64,000 nt of DNA from JAVWHP01 sp036639955 (GCA_036639955.1 JAVWHP010000008.1:1-64000), one strand, 5' to 3'; positions 27,028-37,376 are shown, counted from the first letter of the stretch. The notes: generated from the sequence alone by a model not told the origin. Numbers and translations are program-made.

Positions 27028-27088
27028 CAAGGTTCGACACTTTCTTTGATTAATATTTAATATTATATTATGGAAAGAGGTGTTTAAC

Positions 27089-28927
27089 TTGTATAAGGAT
27101 GTTGTTTTAAATTCTACTGCTACTAATAATACTAAAGATATATTAGTTTATTTTTTAACTATAAGTTTTTCAGTTATGTTAGGAAGTGTTTCTAATGTTT
27201 TTGTTTCTTCTATTGTTTTTATTTTTATTGGTTGTTTATTTCTTCGTAATTTTAATTGTTTCATATTAGCTTGTATCTCCATTATTCTTAGTAGTTTATA
27301 TATTAGTTTATTTAATGCTTATGCTTATTTTATGTTATTCTTTTTATACGTTATAGCTTTAAAGATTCTTAAATTATTAAATTTTAATACTTATAAATAT
27401 AGCCCTTATGTATCTTGTGTATTGGGTTTTATGTTTAGTATATATTTAACTTATGATTATAATTTAGCTTTTAGTGTAGTCATTGTTTCTTTATTACTTG
27501 TAAGTGTTTTATCAAATGACTATCATTATTCGATACCTAATATACTCAATAGAAATATTATTAGTTTAATAATATTTTCTATTGTCTTAGTATTTAATGT
27601 ATTAACTAATAATTATTATATAATGGAGAGTTATTTTATATTCTTAATAATTATAAGTTTATTATTAAATACTAAGGATTACCTATTACTTTTACTATGT
27701 ATAGTATTGCTAAATATTAATGTGCCTAGTAGTTGGTACATTATATTTAGCTTAGTAAATGTGTGTAAAAGTAATAAGTTAATCTGTATATTAGGTATTG
27801 GTTATATAGGGTATTTATATGGTAATAGTTATAATGATATATTATTATATGCTAGTGTTATGATATTTAGTATGTTATATAAAGAGAAGGTTATCGAGAA
27901 AGATGAACACAGTGAAGTTAATAGATATTTAAATGCTCAAATAAATAATTATGCTAATATTTTCTTAAGCTTATCACAGTTTTATAAACATAAAAGTGAT
28001 TTAGAATCTGAAGTATTAATTAGTATGAGTGATGCTTTATGTTATAGTGCTTATACGATAAGAAATAATGAATATATTTATCAAGCTAATGAGAATAAGC
28101 TGATCAACGTACTAAAGGCTTATCATTATGAATTTACTAGATTTAAATATGAAGAATCTAATAATATAATAACTTTAAATATTAATTTAAAGAATATAAG
28201 TAGAAGTGAAATAAGAGATAACCTTATTCCTCTATTGGAGAATATAATAGATAATAAATTCATGATTGAAGAGGATACTGGAAACAGTTTAGGAAATAGT
28301 TTTCATCGTTTAAAACTAAAAACCATTATGCCATATAAAGTAGAAACTAGTGGAAGTTCTTTAAAGAATTATAACCATGAGAATGGAGATAACTATAGTA
28401 TATTTAATTATAAACAATACGCTGTATGCATTATATCTGATGGTATGGGGAATTCATTGATAGCTAATGAAACTAGTAGATGTATAACTAATATATTTCA
28501 AAGAATGATACAAAGTAATATCGCGATTGATCAAGCGATTAAGTGTATAAATAAGTTAATACATAGTGATGAATATGCAACAGTTGATATAATAAGTTTT
28601 GATCAAATCAATGGTAAAGCATATATATGTAAATCTGCAGCATGTCCTACTTATTTAATAAGAGATAATAAGATAATTAAAATAGATGGAGCTTCTTTAC
28701 CTATAGGAATAATAAATGAAATCCAGCTAGATATGTATATAGTAGATATTAAAATTAATGATTATTTTTTAATGATAAGTGATGGAGTAGAGGCAAATGA
28801 AGTAGAAGAATGGATCAAAACAACAAAAGAATATAAGATGAAAAATGATATAAATACATTTATTAATATATTAGAAAATAAACAAAGAAAAGATGCATCA
28901 ACTATACTATTAGCATTAGTAAAATAA
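27089..28927 (+). CDS. spoIIE: Stage II sporulation protein E-like PP2C phosphatase
   Basis: The protein has an N-terminal half with about ten membrane spans and a C-terminal PP2C phosphatase: IISDGMGNSLIANETSR, AACPTYLIR, GASLPIGI and FLMISDGVEANE. SpoIIE activates sigma-F by dephosphorylating SpoIIAA. At about 612 residues it is much shorter than the Bacillus protein (about 827), mostly in the linker. TTG 27089 suits AAAGAGG (27074-27080); a GTG at 27080 would overlap that site. Its position upstream of tilS-hpt-ftsH is conserved in Firmicutes and suggests a sporulating or formerly sporulating lineage. Confidence 0.85.
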   Translation: MYKDVVLNSTATNNTKDILVYFLTISFSVMLGSVSNVFVSSIVFIFIGCLFLRNFNCFILACISIILSSLYISLFNAYAYFMLFFLYVIALKILKLLNFNTYKYSPYVSCVLGFMFSIYLTYDYNLAFSVVIVSLLLVSVLSNDYHYSIPNILNRNIISLIIFSIVLVFNVLTNNYYIMESYFIFLIIISLLLNTKDYLLLLLCIVLLNINVPSSWYIIFSLVNVCKSNKLICILGIGYIGYLYGNSYNDILLYASVMIFSMLYKEKVIEKDEHSEVNRYLNAQINNYANIFLSLSQFYKHKSDLESEVLISMSDALCYSAYTIRNNEYIYQANENKLINVLKAYHYEFTRFKYEESNNIITLNINLKNISRSEIRDNLIPLLENIIDNKFMIEEDTGNSLGNSFHRLKLKTIMPYKVETSGSSLKNYNHENGDNYSIFNYKQYAVCIISDGMGNSLIANETSRCITNIFQRMIQSNIAIDQAIKCINKLIHSDEYATVDIISFDQINGKAYICKSAACPTYLIRDNKIIKIDGASLPIGIINEIQLDMYIVDIKINDYFLMISDGVEANEVEEWIKTTKEYKMKNDINTFINILENKQRKDASTILLALVK

Positions 28928-28976
28928 TAAATCATGTGTTATAATTAGTAAGAATAAAGCAATTCTGAGGTATAAA

Positions 28977-30206
28977 ATGACTAATAGTAATATAAATAAC
29001 TTTATAGATAAAACATGGGTAGTAGCTGTATCAGGAGGAGCCGATAGTATGGCTCTTTTAAATATGGCTTACGAATTAAAACTAAATATAAGTGTAGCAC
29101 ATGTGAATTATAAAAAAAGAATAACAGCAGATAGAGATATGGAAGGAGTAATGAACTACTGCAAACTCAGGGGAATTCCCTGCTTTGTACATATTGTAAC
29201 TGAACATGCAGAAGGTAATTTCCAAGAGTTTGCACGTGACCTTCGCTACAATTTCTTTAAAGAAATAGTAGCTAAGACACGAGCACATGGTGTGCTAGTA
29301 GCTCATCACTTAGATGATTTGATTGAAACCTATATTATACAAAAAGAAAGAAAAGGAATAGTTAAATACTATGGGATTAAAGAAGAAGCCATTATAAAAA
29401 AAGTATTAGTAAAAAGAGTATTGTTAAGTTATACTAAAAAAGAATTAGAAAATTATTGTAAAGAAAAGAATATAACTTATTATAATGATGAAAGTAATTA
29501 TAGTAAAACTTATACTAGAAATAGAATAAGAATAGATTATATAAATAATTTAAGTAAGAAAGAAAAATTAAGCAAGCTAGATGAAATAAATTTAGCGAAT
29601 AAAGCTTTAAGTGAATTTAATACACAAGCTAAATTTATTTATCTAGCATGGGATAATAAGCTATCAAGTTTAAGGAAATATGATGATAATATAATAAGCT
29701 ATGTAGTTATGAAGTGGATAAATAAAAATTTAAATGTGTATAGAATAAGTAAAAAGAATATAAATGAAATAGTTAAATTGATAATTGGTAATGAAAAGAA
29801 TTGGAAACATGATATTAATAAAATATATCAAATATATAATAACTATGATCAATTAGATTTTATTAATATCAACAATATAGGGTATAATGATATATATGAT
29901 GAATTAGAAATAATAAAGAAAGATTATTATGAAATAAGAAAAGAAGGAAATACTATAGAGGGATTCAATTTATATGAAGAAGACTATCCTATAAGTATAA
30001 GAAATGCTAAGACTGACGATGTAATTGAGATGAGATACGGAAAGAAAACGTTAAAAAGATTTTTTATAGATAAGAAAATATCTTTAAAAGAACGCAAAAT
30101 ATGGCCTGTAGTTGTGAATTCTGTGGGAAATGTTATATTTGTACCTGAATTAGGGTGTGATGTTAAACATTACTCTAACAATATGAGCTGGTTTATGATA
30201 AAATAA
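28977..30206 (+). CDS. tilS: tRNA(Ile)-lysidine synthase
   Basis: The 409-residue protein has the PP-loop VSGGADSMALL near residue 20 and the conserved HHLDDLIETY. It converts C34 of tRNA-Ile(CAU) to lysidine, switching the codon read from AUG to AUA, which is essential. That matters here because ATA codons are very common in these genes. It opens the tilS-hpt-ftsH operon and follows spoIIE by 49 bp. Confidence 0.93.
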   Translation: MTNSNINNFIDKTWVVAVSGGADSMALLNMAYELKLNISVAHVNYKKRITADRDMEGVMNYCKLRGIPCFVHIVTEHAEGNFQEFARDLRYNFFKEIVAKTRAHGVLVAHHLDDLIETYIIQKERKGIVKYYGIKEEAIIKKVLVKRVLLSYTKKELENYCKEKNITYYNDESNYSKTYTRNRIRIDYINNLSKKEKLSKLDEINLANKALSEFNTQAKFIYLAWDNKLSSLRKYDDNIISYVVMKWINKNLNVYRISKKNINEIVKLIIGNEKNWKHDINKIYQIYNNYDQLDFININNIGYNDIYDELEIIKKDYYEIRKEGNTIEGFNLYEEDYPISIRNAKTDDVIEMRYGKKTLKRFFIDKKISLKERKIWPVVVNSVGNVIFVPELGCDVKHYSNNMSWFMIK

Positions 30207-30229
30207 ACTAGTATACCTGGAGGAATAAA

Positions 30230-30778
30230 ATGCAAAATGATATAGAACGAATACTAATAAATCAACAAACAATTGAAGATAAATGCGAAGAGCTTGGTAA
30301 TAGGATTAGTGTTGATTATGCCGAAACTAAAAATAAGCTGTTAGTAATATGTTTGTTGAATGGATCTATACCGTTTTTCGCACAGTTAATTAAAAGCATT
30401 GATATAGAAATAGAATATGATTGCATATCAATAAAAAGCTATGAAGGAACTAAGTCATGTAATATTCAAATATTAAAAGATATTAATGCTGAAGTAAAGA
30501 ATCGAGATATACTATTAGTAGAAGATATTGTAGACACTGGAAGAACCTTAGGATGTGTAAAAGCGTTATATACAGATAGAGGTGCTACAAGCATTAAAAT
30601 TGTAAGTTTATTAAATAAGCCATCAAGAAGAACAGAAGAAGTGTTAATTGATTATTGTGGGTTTGACATAGAAGACGAATATGTTGTTGGATATGGGATG
30701 GATTATAATCAAAGTTATCGAAATCTTCCTTATATAGGAATACTAAAAAAAGAAGTTTACCAGTCAAATGGAGGTTAG
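30230..30778 (+). CDS. hpt: Hypoxanthine phosphoribosyltransferase
   Basis: The 182-residue purine-salvage enzyme has the PRPP-binding motif LLVEDIVDTGRTL and the N-terminal CLLNGSIPF. It makes IMP or GMP from hypoxanthine or guanine and PRPP. The tilS-hpt-ftsH order is the usual Firmicute arrangement. It starts after GGAGG and ends 5 bp before ftsH. Confidence 0.95.
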   Translation: MQNDIERILINQQTIEDKCEELGNRISVDYAETKNKLLVICLLNGSIPFFAQLIKSIDIEIEYDCISIKSYEGTKSCNIQILKDINAEVKNRDILLVEDIVDTGRTLGCVKALYTDRGATSIKIVSLLNKPSRRTEEVLIDYCGFDIEDEYVVGYGMDYNQSYRNLPYIGILKKEVYQSNGG

Positions 30779-30783
30779 AGTAA

Positions 30784-32841
30784 ATGAATAAGAAAATGAA
30801 TGTATTAAAATTTTTACCTTATGTATTTGTTTCATTTATCATAGGAGCATTAATTGTTTCTAGTATGCAAAGTGGAGCAAATAACTTTGCCGCAAATGAA
30901 TTTAGAGCAAAAGCTGATAAAATGACATTTGGAGATGTAGATATAACTGTAGGTGGAGTAATGTTAAACGTTACTGGAATTTATGTAGAAGAAGGAAAGA
31001 ATGTTTCCTTCAGTGTGAGCCTTCCAAAGACTGAAACAAATATCCAATATTTAGATAAAGTATTGAATGAGAATGGAACTAATAAAGTTACATCAATTGA
31101 TGGTACTCAAAGAAATATTTTCTTAGATTTAATTACATCATTTTTACCTATAGTAGTTATGCTTGGTTTAGGATTCTTCTTAATTAGTAAGATGAATTCA
31201 GGACAAGGAAGTAAAGCGATGGATTTTGCTAAATCTAGAGCTAAAATTGAAGGCGATATTAAAATTAGATTTAAAGATGTTGCTGGATGTAAAGAAGAAA
31301 AAGAAGAAGTTAAAGAAATTATAGATTATTTAAGAAATCCTAAGAAGTTCTCTGATATGGGAGCTAGAATTCCTAAGGGTATGTTATTAGTAGGTCCTCC
31401 AGGAACTGGTAAGACTCTACTAGCTAAAGCTGTGGCAGGAGAAGCAGATGTTCCTTTCTTCTCAATTTCTGGTTCTGATTTCGTAGAAATGTTTGTTGGA
31501 ACCGGAGCAGGAAGAGTTAGAGATATGTTCAAGAAAGCTAACCAAACTGCACCTTGTATTGTATTTATCGATGAAATTGATGCCGTAGGACGTAAACGTG
31601 GTGCCGGTATTGGTGGAGGTAATGATGAACGTGAACAAACTTTAAACCAATTACTTGTAGAAATGGATGGTATTGGTGAAAATAAAGGTATAGTAATCAT
31701 AGCTGCTACTAATAGAGCTGATGTTCTTGACCCAGCCCTATTAAGATCTGGACGTTTCGATCGTCAGATAACAGTAGATCTACCAGATAAAGAAGGTAGA
31801 ACAGAAATCCTTGCGGTACATGCTTCTAATAAGAAGTTTGCTAAAGATGTAAACTTTGAAAATATCGCTAAAAGAACACCGGGATTCTCGGGTGCTGATT
31901 TAGAAAATGTACTTAATGAAGGTGCTATTCTAGCAGTTCGTTCAGAACAAAAAGAAATCCATATGGTAGATTTAGAAGAAGCTATCGACCGTGTTATGGG
32001 TGGACCTGCTAAAGTATCTAAGAAATATAGTGAAAAAGAAAAGAAACGTGTTGCTTTCCATGAAGCTGGACATACAATTATTGGTTTAAAACTTGAAGGT
32101 GCTTATGCTGTAGAAAAAGTAACTATAGTTCCTCGTGGAAAAGCTGGTGGTTATAATCTAATGACACCTAAAGAAGAAACATATTACGAAACTAAAAGTG
32201 ATCTTCTTTCTAGAATCGTTGGTTCTATGGGTGGTCGTGCAGCTGAAGAAATTATGTTTGGTGATGTAAGTAATGGTGCTACTGGTGATATTCAATCAGC
32301 TAGTGAAGTTGCTCGTAATATGGTTAAATTATATGGTATGTCAGAATTAGGACCAATCCTATTTGATAATCGTTATAGTGAAGACCAAAATATGTATTCA
32401 CCTGATCTTGGTAAAAAAATTGATGATGAAGTACGTAAAATTATTAATGATGCTTTAGATCGTGCTAGAATTGTTATTAAAGAAAATAAACCTTTACTAG
32501 AATTAATAGCTAACACACTATTAGAAAAAGAAACTTTAACTAGTGAGGAAATTCAAAACCTAGAAAAGTTCGGTCAATTAAATGATCCTAATGTATTCAT
32601 TGAACCTACTAAAACACCTGTTGATGAATTAGTTGAAGATAATACTACAGAAGAAGGGACTACAGAAGCAGTTAATGAAGATCTTAGTAAACAAGATGAA
32701 ACAGTAGTTGATACTCAAGAAAAAATGACTACAGTTATAGTAGAAGAAGAACCTGCTAAAAGCAAAAAGACTTCTAATGCTAAAAAAAATAAAGAAGATA
32801 AAGAAGAAAAAAAAGATAAAGAAGTAAAAGAAGATAAGTAG
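30784..32841 (+). CDS. ftsH: ATP-dependent zinc metalloprotease FtsH
   Basis: The 685-residue protein has two N-terminal membrane spans (about 10-28 and 113-133), an AAA domain with Walker A GPPGTGKT (about 204-211) and Walker B VFIDEIDAVGR, and a zinc protease domain with HEAGH at 426-430. It degrades damaged membrane proteins and short-lived regulators. The C-terminus carries an unusually long acidic then Lys/Glu-rich tail (about 600-685), which is low complexity and of unknown use. Confidence 0.97.
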   Translation: MNKKMNVLKFLPYVFVSFIIGALIVSSMQSGANNFAANEFRAKADKMTFGDVDITVGGVMLNVTGIYVEEGKNVSFSVSLPKTETNIQYLDKVLNENGTNKVTSIDGTQRNIFLDLITSFLPIVVMLGLGFFLISKMNSGQGSKAMDFAKSRAKIEGDIKIRFKDVAGCKEEKEEVKEIIDYLRNPKKFSDMGARIPKGMLLVGPPGTGKTLLAKAVAGEADVPFFSISGSDFVEMFVGTGAGRVRDMFKKANQTAPCIVFIDEIDAVGRKRGAGIGGGNDEREQTLNQLLVEMDGIGENKGIVIIAATNRADVLDPALLRSGRFDRQITVDLPDKEGRTEILAVHASNKKFAKDVNFENIAKRTPGFSGADLENVLNEGAILAVRSEQKEIHMVDLEEAIDRVMGGPAKVSKKYSEKEKKRVAFHEAGHTIIGLKLEGAYAVEKVTIVPRGKAGGYNLMTPKEETYYETKSDLLSRIVGSMGGRAAEEIMFGDVSNGATGDIQSASEVARNMVKLYGMSELGPILFDNRYSEDQNMYSPDLGKKIDDEVRKIINDALDRARIVIKENKPLLELIANTLLEKETLTSEEIQNLEKFGQLNDPNVFIEPTKTPVDELVEDNTTEEGTTEAVNEDLSKQDETVVDTQEKMTTVIVEEEPAKSKKTSNAKKNKEDKEEKKDKEVKEDK

Positions 32842-32849
32842 ATAAATAC

Positions 32850-32878
32850 GGACCGGCTAAAATGACGGTCCTTTTATT
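32850..32878 (+). terminator. Rho-independent terminator after ftsH
   Basis: GGACCG (32850-32855) pairs with CGGTCC (32866-32871), with a 10-nt loop, followed by TTTTATTTA. Confidence 0.8.
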
Positions 32879-32952
32879 TAGCTTATATATATAGTAGGAT
32901 GAATTATCATAAAAAATATGTTATACTTATGCAGAAATAGTGAGGTATATAT

Positions 32953-33855
32953 ATGACAAATAATAAACATCAAGATAGATTAATTAAAGCTATGGCAAGA
33001 CAAGGCAGAGTAATGATATACATTAATGAAACTACTAATCTAGTCGAAGAAAACAGAATAAATCATGACATGTGGCCAACATCAGCGGCAGCTTTAGGAA
33101 GAACATTAAGTATCGGAAGTATTATGGGATCTATGCTAAAAAATGAAGAAGAGAAAATAATTATTCAAATTAATGGTGGCGGCCCAATCGGAACTATCAT
33201 GGTAGATGCTAAAAGTAATGGTGAAGTACGAGGCTTCGTCGGAGATCCTCACCAATACATGACATATAATGATACAAAAAAATTAGCTGTAGGAATAGCA
33301 GTAGGTAAAGAAGGAACCCTAAAAGTAACTAAAGATTTAGCAATGAAAGACAGTTTTGGAGGAACAGTAGCACTTCAAACAGGAGAAATAGGCGATGATT
33401 TTGCCTATTACTTTGCAATGAGTGAACAACGCCCTTCAGTAGTAGCACTTGGTGTATTAGTAAGTAAAGAAAATACTATATTAGCAAGTGGTGGGCTACT
33501 AATTCAAATGCTACCAGATGCAACAGAAGAAGATATCCAAATAAGTGAACAACTACTAAAGAAACTTAAACCAATAACAACATATTTAAGTGATGGTTTA
33601 ACATTAGAACAGATATTAGATGAATGCTATGATGACATCAATATTTTAGAAAAGATAGATATTAATGGTTACTGTAATTGTGGAAAAGAAAAATTTAAAC
33701 GTGTTCTAACAACCCTAACTTCAGAAGAAAGACTAACAATGATTAATGAAGACCATGGATGTGAATGCGTATGTCAATTCTGTGGAAAGAAATACCAATT
33801 CTCAGAATCAGAACTAATCGATCTTAATAACTTTGTTGAGAGGTATAAAAAATAA
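32953..33855 (+). CDS. hslO: Redox-regulated chaperone Hsp33
   Basis: This 300-residue protein has the C-terminal zinc motif Cys-x-Cys (YCNCGKE, about residues 240-242) and Cys-x2-Cys (CQFCGKK, about 276-279). These bind zinc in the reduced state and form disulfides on oxidation, switching on holdase activity. A further CECVC lies just before the second pair. It follows ftsH and its terminator and overlaps dusB by one base. Confidence 0.95.
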   Translation: MTNNKHQDRLIKAMARQGRVMIYINETTNLVEENRINHDMWPTSAAALGRTLSIGSIMGSMLKNEEEKIIIQINGGGPIGTIMVDAKSNGEVRGFVGDPHQYMTYNDTKKLAVGIAVGKEGTLKVTKDLAMKDSFGGTVALQTGEIGDDFAYYFAMSEQRPSVVALGVLVSKENTILASGGLLIQMLPDATEEDIQISEQLLKKLKPITTYLSDGLTLEQILDECYDDINILEKIDINGYCNCGKEKFKRVLTTLTSEERLTMINEDHGCECVCQFCGKKYQFSESELIDLNNFVERYKK

Positions 33856-34847
33856 TGTGGAAAATAGGCAACATAGAAATAGCTAATCAAGTAGTATTAG
33901 CTCCTATGGCTGGAATAAGTAATGAAGCATTTAGAACTATCGCTAAACAATTTGGTGCAGGCTTAATATATGCTGAAATGGTAAGTGACAAAGCTTTAAT
34001 GTACCAAAACGTAAAAACATTAGGTATGACAAACGTTAATAAAGATGAACATCCTTTAACTATGCAACTCTTTGGTAAAGATGTAGATTCTATGGTTAAA
34101 GCAGCTATTCAAATTGATAAAGACTGTGACTGTGACATCATTGATATTAACATGGGATGTCCTGTAAACAAAGTTATCAAAGCAGGTAGTGGTAGTGCTT
34201 TAATGAAAGATATTCCTTATGCTACTAATTTAATAAAAGAAATAATAGCTAATGTTAATAAACCAGTAACGGTTAAAATGCGTTCAGGTTGGGATAATGA
34301 TCATATAAATGCAGTAGAACTAGCTAAATCTTTAGAATCCATAGGAGTAGCTGCTATAGCAGTTCATGGTAGAACTCGTAAACAAATGTATGAAGGAACT
34401 GCTGACTGGTCTATCATTAAAGCAGTAAAACAAGCAGTAAATATACCAGTAATAGGTAATGGAGATATTAAAACGCCATTAGATGCGAAAAGAATGCTTG
34501 AAGAGACAGGATGTGATGCTGTCATGATAGGTAGAGCAGCCCTAGGTAATCCTTGGATAATAAAGGAAACAGTCAATTATTTAGAGAATGGAATAATAAC
34601 TGATGAAGCTAATATAGAAGAAAAATTCAAACTAGCAAGATTACATGCTAATAAACTAGTAACTTTAAAAGGAGAAAAAGTAGGAATGAAAGAAATGCGT
34701 GGACATGGAGCCTGGTACGTTAAAGGATTACATGGATCACACCAAATTAAAGACCAATTAGCTAAAGTTAATACTTTAGAAGAATTTAATAATATACTAA
34801 GTAAATATGAGGAAGAATATGGTACAATGAATATAATAAAAGATTAA
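33855..34847 (+). CDS. dusB: tRNA-dihydrouridine synthase, DusB type
   Basis: The 330-residue FMN enzyme has APMAGISNEAFR, the catalytic Cys in NMGCPVNKV, HGRTRKQMYEG and NGDIKT. It reduces uridines in the tRNA D-loop. It starts at a TAATG junction with hslO. The hslO-dusB-lysS neighbourhood matches Bacillus; here two extra genes separate dusB from lysS. Confidence 0.94.
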   Translation: MWKIGNIEIANQVVLAPMAGISNEAFRTIAKQFGAGLIYAEMVSDKALMYQNVKTLGMTNVNKDEHPLTMQLFGKDVDSMVKAAIQIDKDCDCDIIDINMGCPVNKVIKAGSGSALMKDIPYATNLIKEIIANVNKPVTVKMRSGWDNDHINAVELAKSLESIGVAAIAVHGRTRKQMYEGTADWSIIKAVKQAVNIPVIGNGDIKTPLDAKRMLEETGCDAVMIGRAALGNPWIIKETVNYLENGIITDEANIEEKFKLARLHANKLVTLKGEKVGMKEMRGHGAWYVKGLHGSHQIKDQLAKVNTLEEFNNILSKYEEEYGTMNIIKD

Positions 34848-34859
34848 AGGTGACTAATT

Positions 34860-36302
34860 ATGCAAATCTATTCTTATGTATTTATATTACTATTCTTTCC
34901 TTTAAGTGTATTATGTTATTTTATAGCATGTAAATTTAATCAACGCTTTGCAGCTATAACCTTATTACTATTTAACTTGTTCTTTTATGGTTATATAAAT
35001 AAGAAGTTTATATTATTTATATTATTAAGTATTTTAATAAATTATATTATAGCCAATATACTTATTAAACTTAATAATAGACGTAAACTATTATTAACTA
35101 TAGGTTTAATATTTAATATAGGTTGTTTATTCTATTGTAAGTATTCTAATTTTTTTGTATCTACTTTAAATGATATATTCACTTTAGATATAATGTTTAA
35201 GAATGTATTTGTACCTATGGGTATAAGCTTTTTTACTTTCCAATATATAGCTTTATTAATGGATATCTATCGGAAAAAGGTAGTAAATATAAATTTATTA
35301 GATTTTTCTGTTTTCACTACCTTTTTCCCAAAGATTGTACAAGGACCTATTATGTTATATCAAGATTTTGATGAACAATTTAATAATCCTGATAATCATA
35401 AAATAAACTTTGAAAATATGTCTGCCGGTTTATATTTACTTAGTATTGGCTTTACTAAAAAAATATTAATTGCTGATGTTTTAGCTAATCTTGTTAATGC
35501 TGGTTATACTCAATATGCTACTTTAAATACTACTATGACTATTATTGTTGTAGTATTATATTCTTTCCAAATATACTTTGATTTCAGTGGTTATAGTGAT
35601 ATAGCTTTAGGATTAGGTAAGATGTTTAATATTCATTATCCTCATAACTTTAATTCTCCTTATAAAGCTACTAGTATTGGTGATTTCTGGAATAGATGGC
35701 ATATATCTTTAACTAATTTCTTTACTAGATATTTATATATCCCATTAGGTGGGAATAGAAAAGGGAAAACACGTACTCTAATAAATATTATGATAGTATT
35801 TTTAATTAGTGGTTTATGGCATGGAGCTGCCATCACCTTTATTATATGGGGGCTAATCCATGGTATATTAAGTGTTATAGATAAACTTATAGATAACCCC
35901 TACCAAAGATTACCCCATATAATAAAGTGGGCTATAACCTTTATTTGTGTAACCCTAGCATGGATATACTTTAGATCCCCTAATCTAGAAGTAGCTAATA
36001 CTATGATATCTAATATCTTTAGTTTTAATAACTTTAATATAGATTATGAACTACTCAAATTATTATTACTACCAGAAATAACTTTTATAATAACCCAATA
36101 CTCTTTAGAACCTTATACATTTAGATTCATCCTTATCTTTATTCTTTCTATCTTCTTCGCAACTCTATTCACCAAAAACACTACGCAAATAGTAAGCGAA
36201 TGGAAACCTAAACTATCAAGACTATTAATATGTTCCTTTTTATTATGTTGGTGTATATTAGAATTCGGTAAATCAGCCGTATTCCTATATGAAAGATTCT
36301 AG
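34860..36302 (+). CDS. MBOAT-family membrane O-acyltransferase (DltB/AlgI-like)
   Basis: The 480-residue membrane protein has the family signature FWNRWHISLTNFFTRYLYI, then PLGGNRKG and the catalytic His in GLWHGAAITF. MBOAT proteins of this class pass acyl groups, usually acetyl or D-alanyl, across the membrane onto polysaccharides or teichoic acids. No dltA/dltC genes are adjacent, and the next gene is an SGNH-like exported protein, so polysaccharide O-acetylation is the more likely role. It is an insertion between dusB and lysS relative to Bacillus. Confidence 0.88.
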   Translation: MQIYSYVFILLFFPLSVLCYFIACKFNQRFAAITLLLFNLFFYGYINKKFILFILLSILINYIIANILIKLNNRRKLLLTIGLIFNIGCLFYCKYSNFFVSTLNDIFTLDIMFKNVFVPMGISFFTFQYIALLMDIYRKKVVNINLLDFSVFTTFFPKIVQGPIMLYQDFDEQFNNPDNHKINFENMSAGLYLLSIGFTKKILIADVLANLVNAGYTQYATLNTTMTIIVVVLYSFQIYFDFSGYSDIALGLGKMFNIHYPHNFNSPYKATSIGDFWNRWHISLTNFFTRYLYIPLGGNRKGKTRTLINIMIVFLISGLWHGAAITFIIWGLIHGILSVIDKLIDNPYQRLPHIIKWAITFICVTLAWIYFRSPNLEVANTMISNIFSFNNFNIDYELLKLLLLPEITFIITQYSLEPYTFRFILIFILSIFFATLFTKNTTQIVSEWKPKLSRLLICSFLLCWCILEFGKSAVFLYERF

Positions 36303-36310
36303 GTGATAAT

Positions 36311-37375
36311 ATGAAAATAACAAATAAACTATACTTTATTATAGGGCTATTAACAACAATACTATTATTAACAATATGTGCTATATTTGTATATGTAAGT
36401 GATCCTAAACTACAATACCATCCTATAGATACTATGTTAAATCATACAATGAAAAAAGATATGTACTATTACTTTAATGCAGGAATAGCAAAGAATGAAG
36501 AATACGATACAATTATAACAGGATCAAGTATGACAAGACCAATGCATCCAAGCTATATAGATGATAAACTAAATGTTAAATCAGTCAAACTATCAATGGC
36601 AGGAGCTTATGGAAAAGACATTAAAAATATAACAGAACTAGCTCTAAAGAATCAACCAATTAAAAAAGCAATCATATCATTAGACTACTTTGGCTATACA
36701 GTAGATAAAGATGAAGTACATACAGGATATCCTGCCTATTTATATAACAATAGTATATTAGATGATTCAGAATATCTATTAAGTATGGAATTTATATTAA
36801 ATGGACACCAAACAATATTAGATACTAAAAAAGGAATTAAAACTACTACTTTAGATGACTATCAAAACTATGCATTAGAAGACAAATTCAATGCAGAACA
36901 AGTAATTAAAATAGCTAATAGTGAAGAAGTAAAAACAAAACAAAAAGAAAAAGAAATAGATCAATTCATAAATAAAACATTTTATGATAATGTTCAACAA
37001 AATCTAATAGAACTAGTAGAAAACAATCCTAATGTAAAATTCGAATTCTTTATACCACCAGTAAGTATGGCATCTCATTATAAAGAAATAAATCAAGGAA
37101 ATGAAAAAGGAAACTTTGCTATGATAGAATACATAGTAAGCAAACTAATACAATACCCAAACGTTAATATACACTTTATACAAGAAGATAAAACTATAAT
37201 AACCAATTATAATAATTATACAGATACTATACATTATAATATGGAAGTAGCTAATACTATAATAGATTATATAAGTAATAATAAATATAAATTAAGTAAA
37301 GAAGATTATAAACAAAGAATAAAAGAATTTGAAGAATATGCATTAACTTATGATTATAATAAGGATTATAATTAG
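36311..37375 (+). CDS. Membrane-anchored SGNH-like protein, partner of the MBOAT transferase
   Basis: The protein has one N-terminal membrane helix (about 9-30) and an extracytoplasmic domain of about 320 residues starting with the GDS-like motif ITGSSMTRPMHPS. The strand KKAIISLDYFG and the C-terminal DTIHYN fit an AlgJ/DltD-like SGNH fold. Such proteins accept the acyl group from the MBOAT channel and move it to the polymer. It follows the MBOAT gene by 8 bp. The assignment as acyl transferase rests on motif and context. Confidence 0.72.
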   Translation: MKITNKLYFIIGLLTTILLLTICAIFVYVSDPKLQYHPIDTMLNHTMKKDMYYYFNAGIAKNEEYDTIITGSSMTRPMHPSYIDDKLNVKSVKLSMAGAYGKDIKNITELALKNQPIKKAIISLDYFGYTVDKDEVHTGYPAYLYNNSILDDSEYLLSMEFILNGHQTILDTKKGIKTTTLDDYQNYALEDKFNAEQVIKIANSEEVKTKQKEKEIDQFINKTFYDNVQQNLIELVENNPNVKFEFFIPPVSMASHYKEINQGNEKGNFAMIEYIVSKLIQYPNVNIHFIQEDKTIITNYNNYTDTIHYNMEVANTIIDYISNNKYKLSKEDYKQRIKEFEEYALTYDYNKDYN

Positions 37376-37376
37376 A

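Noticed and set aside
31326..31700. A 124-residue leftward frame inside ftsH
   Set aside because: It is antisense to the most conserved AAA region of ftsH and has no independent start signal.
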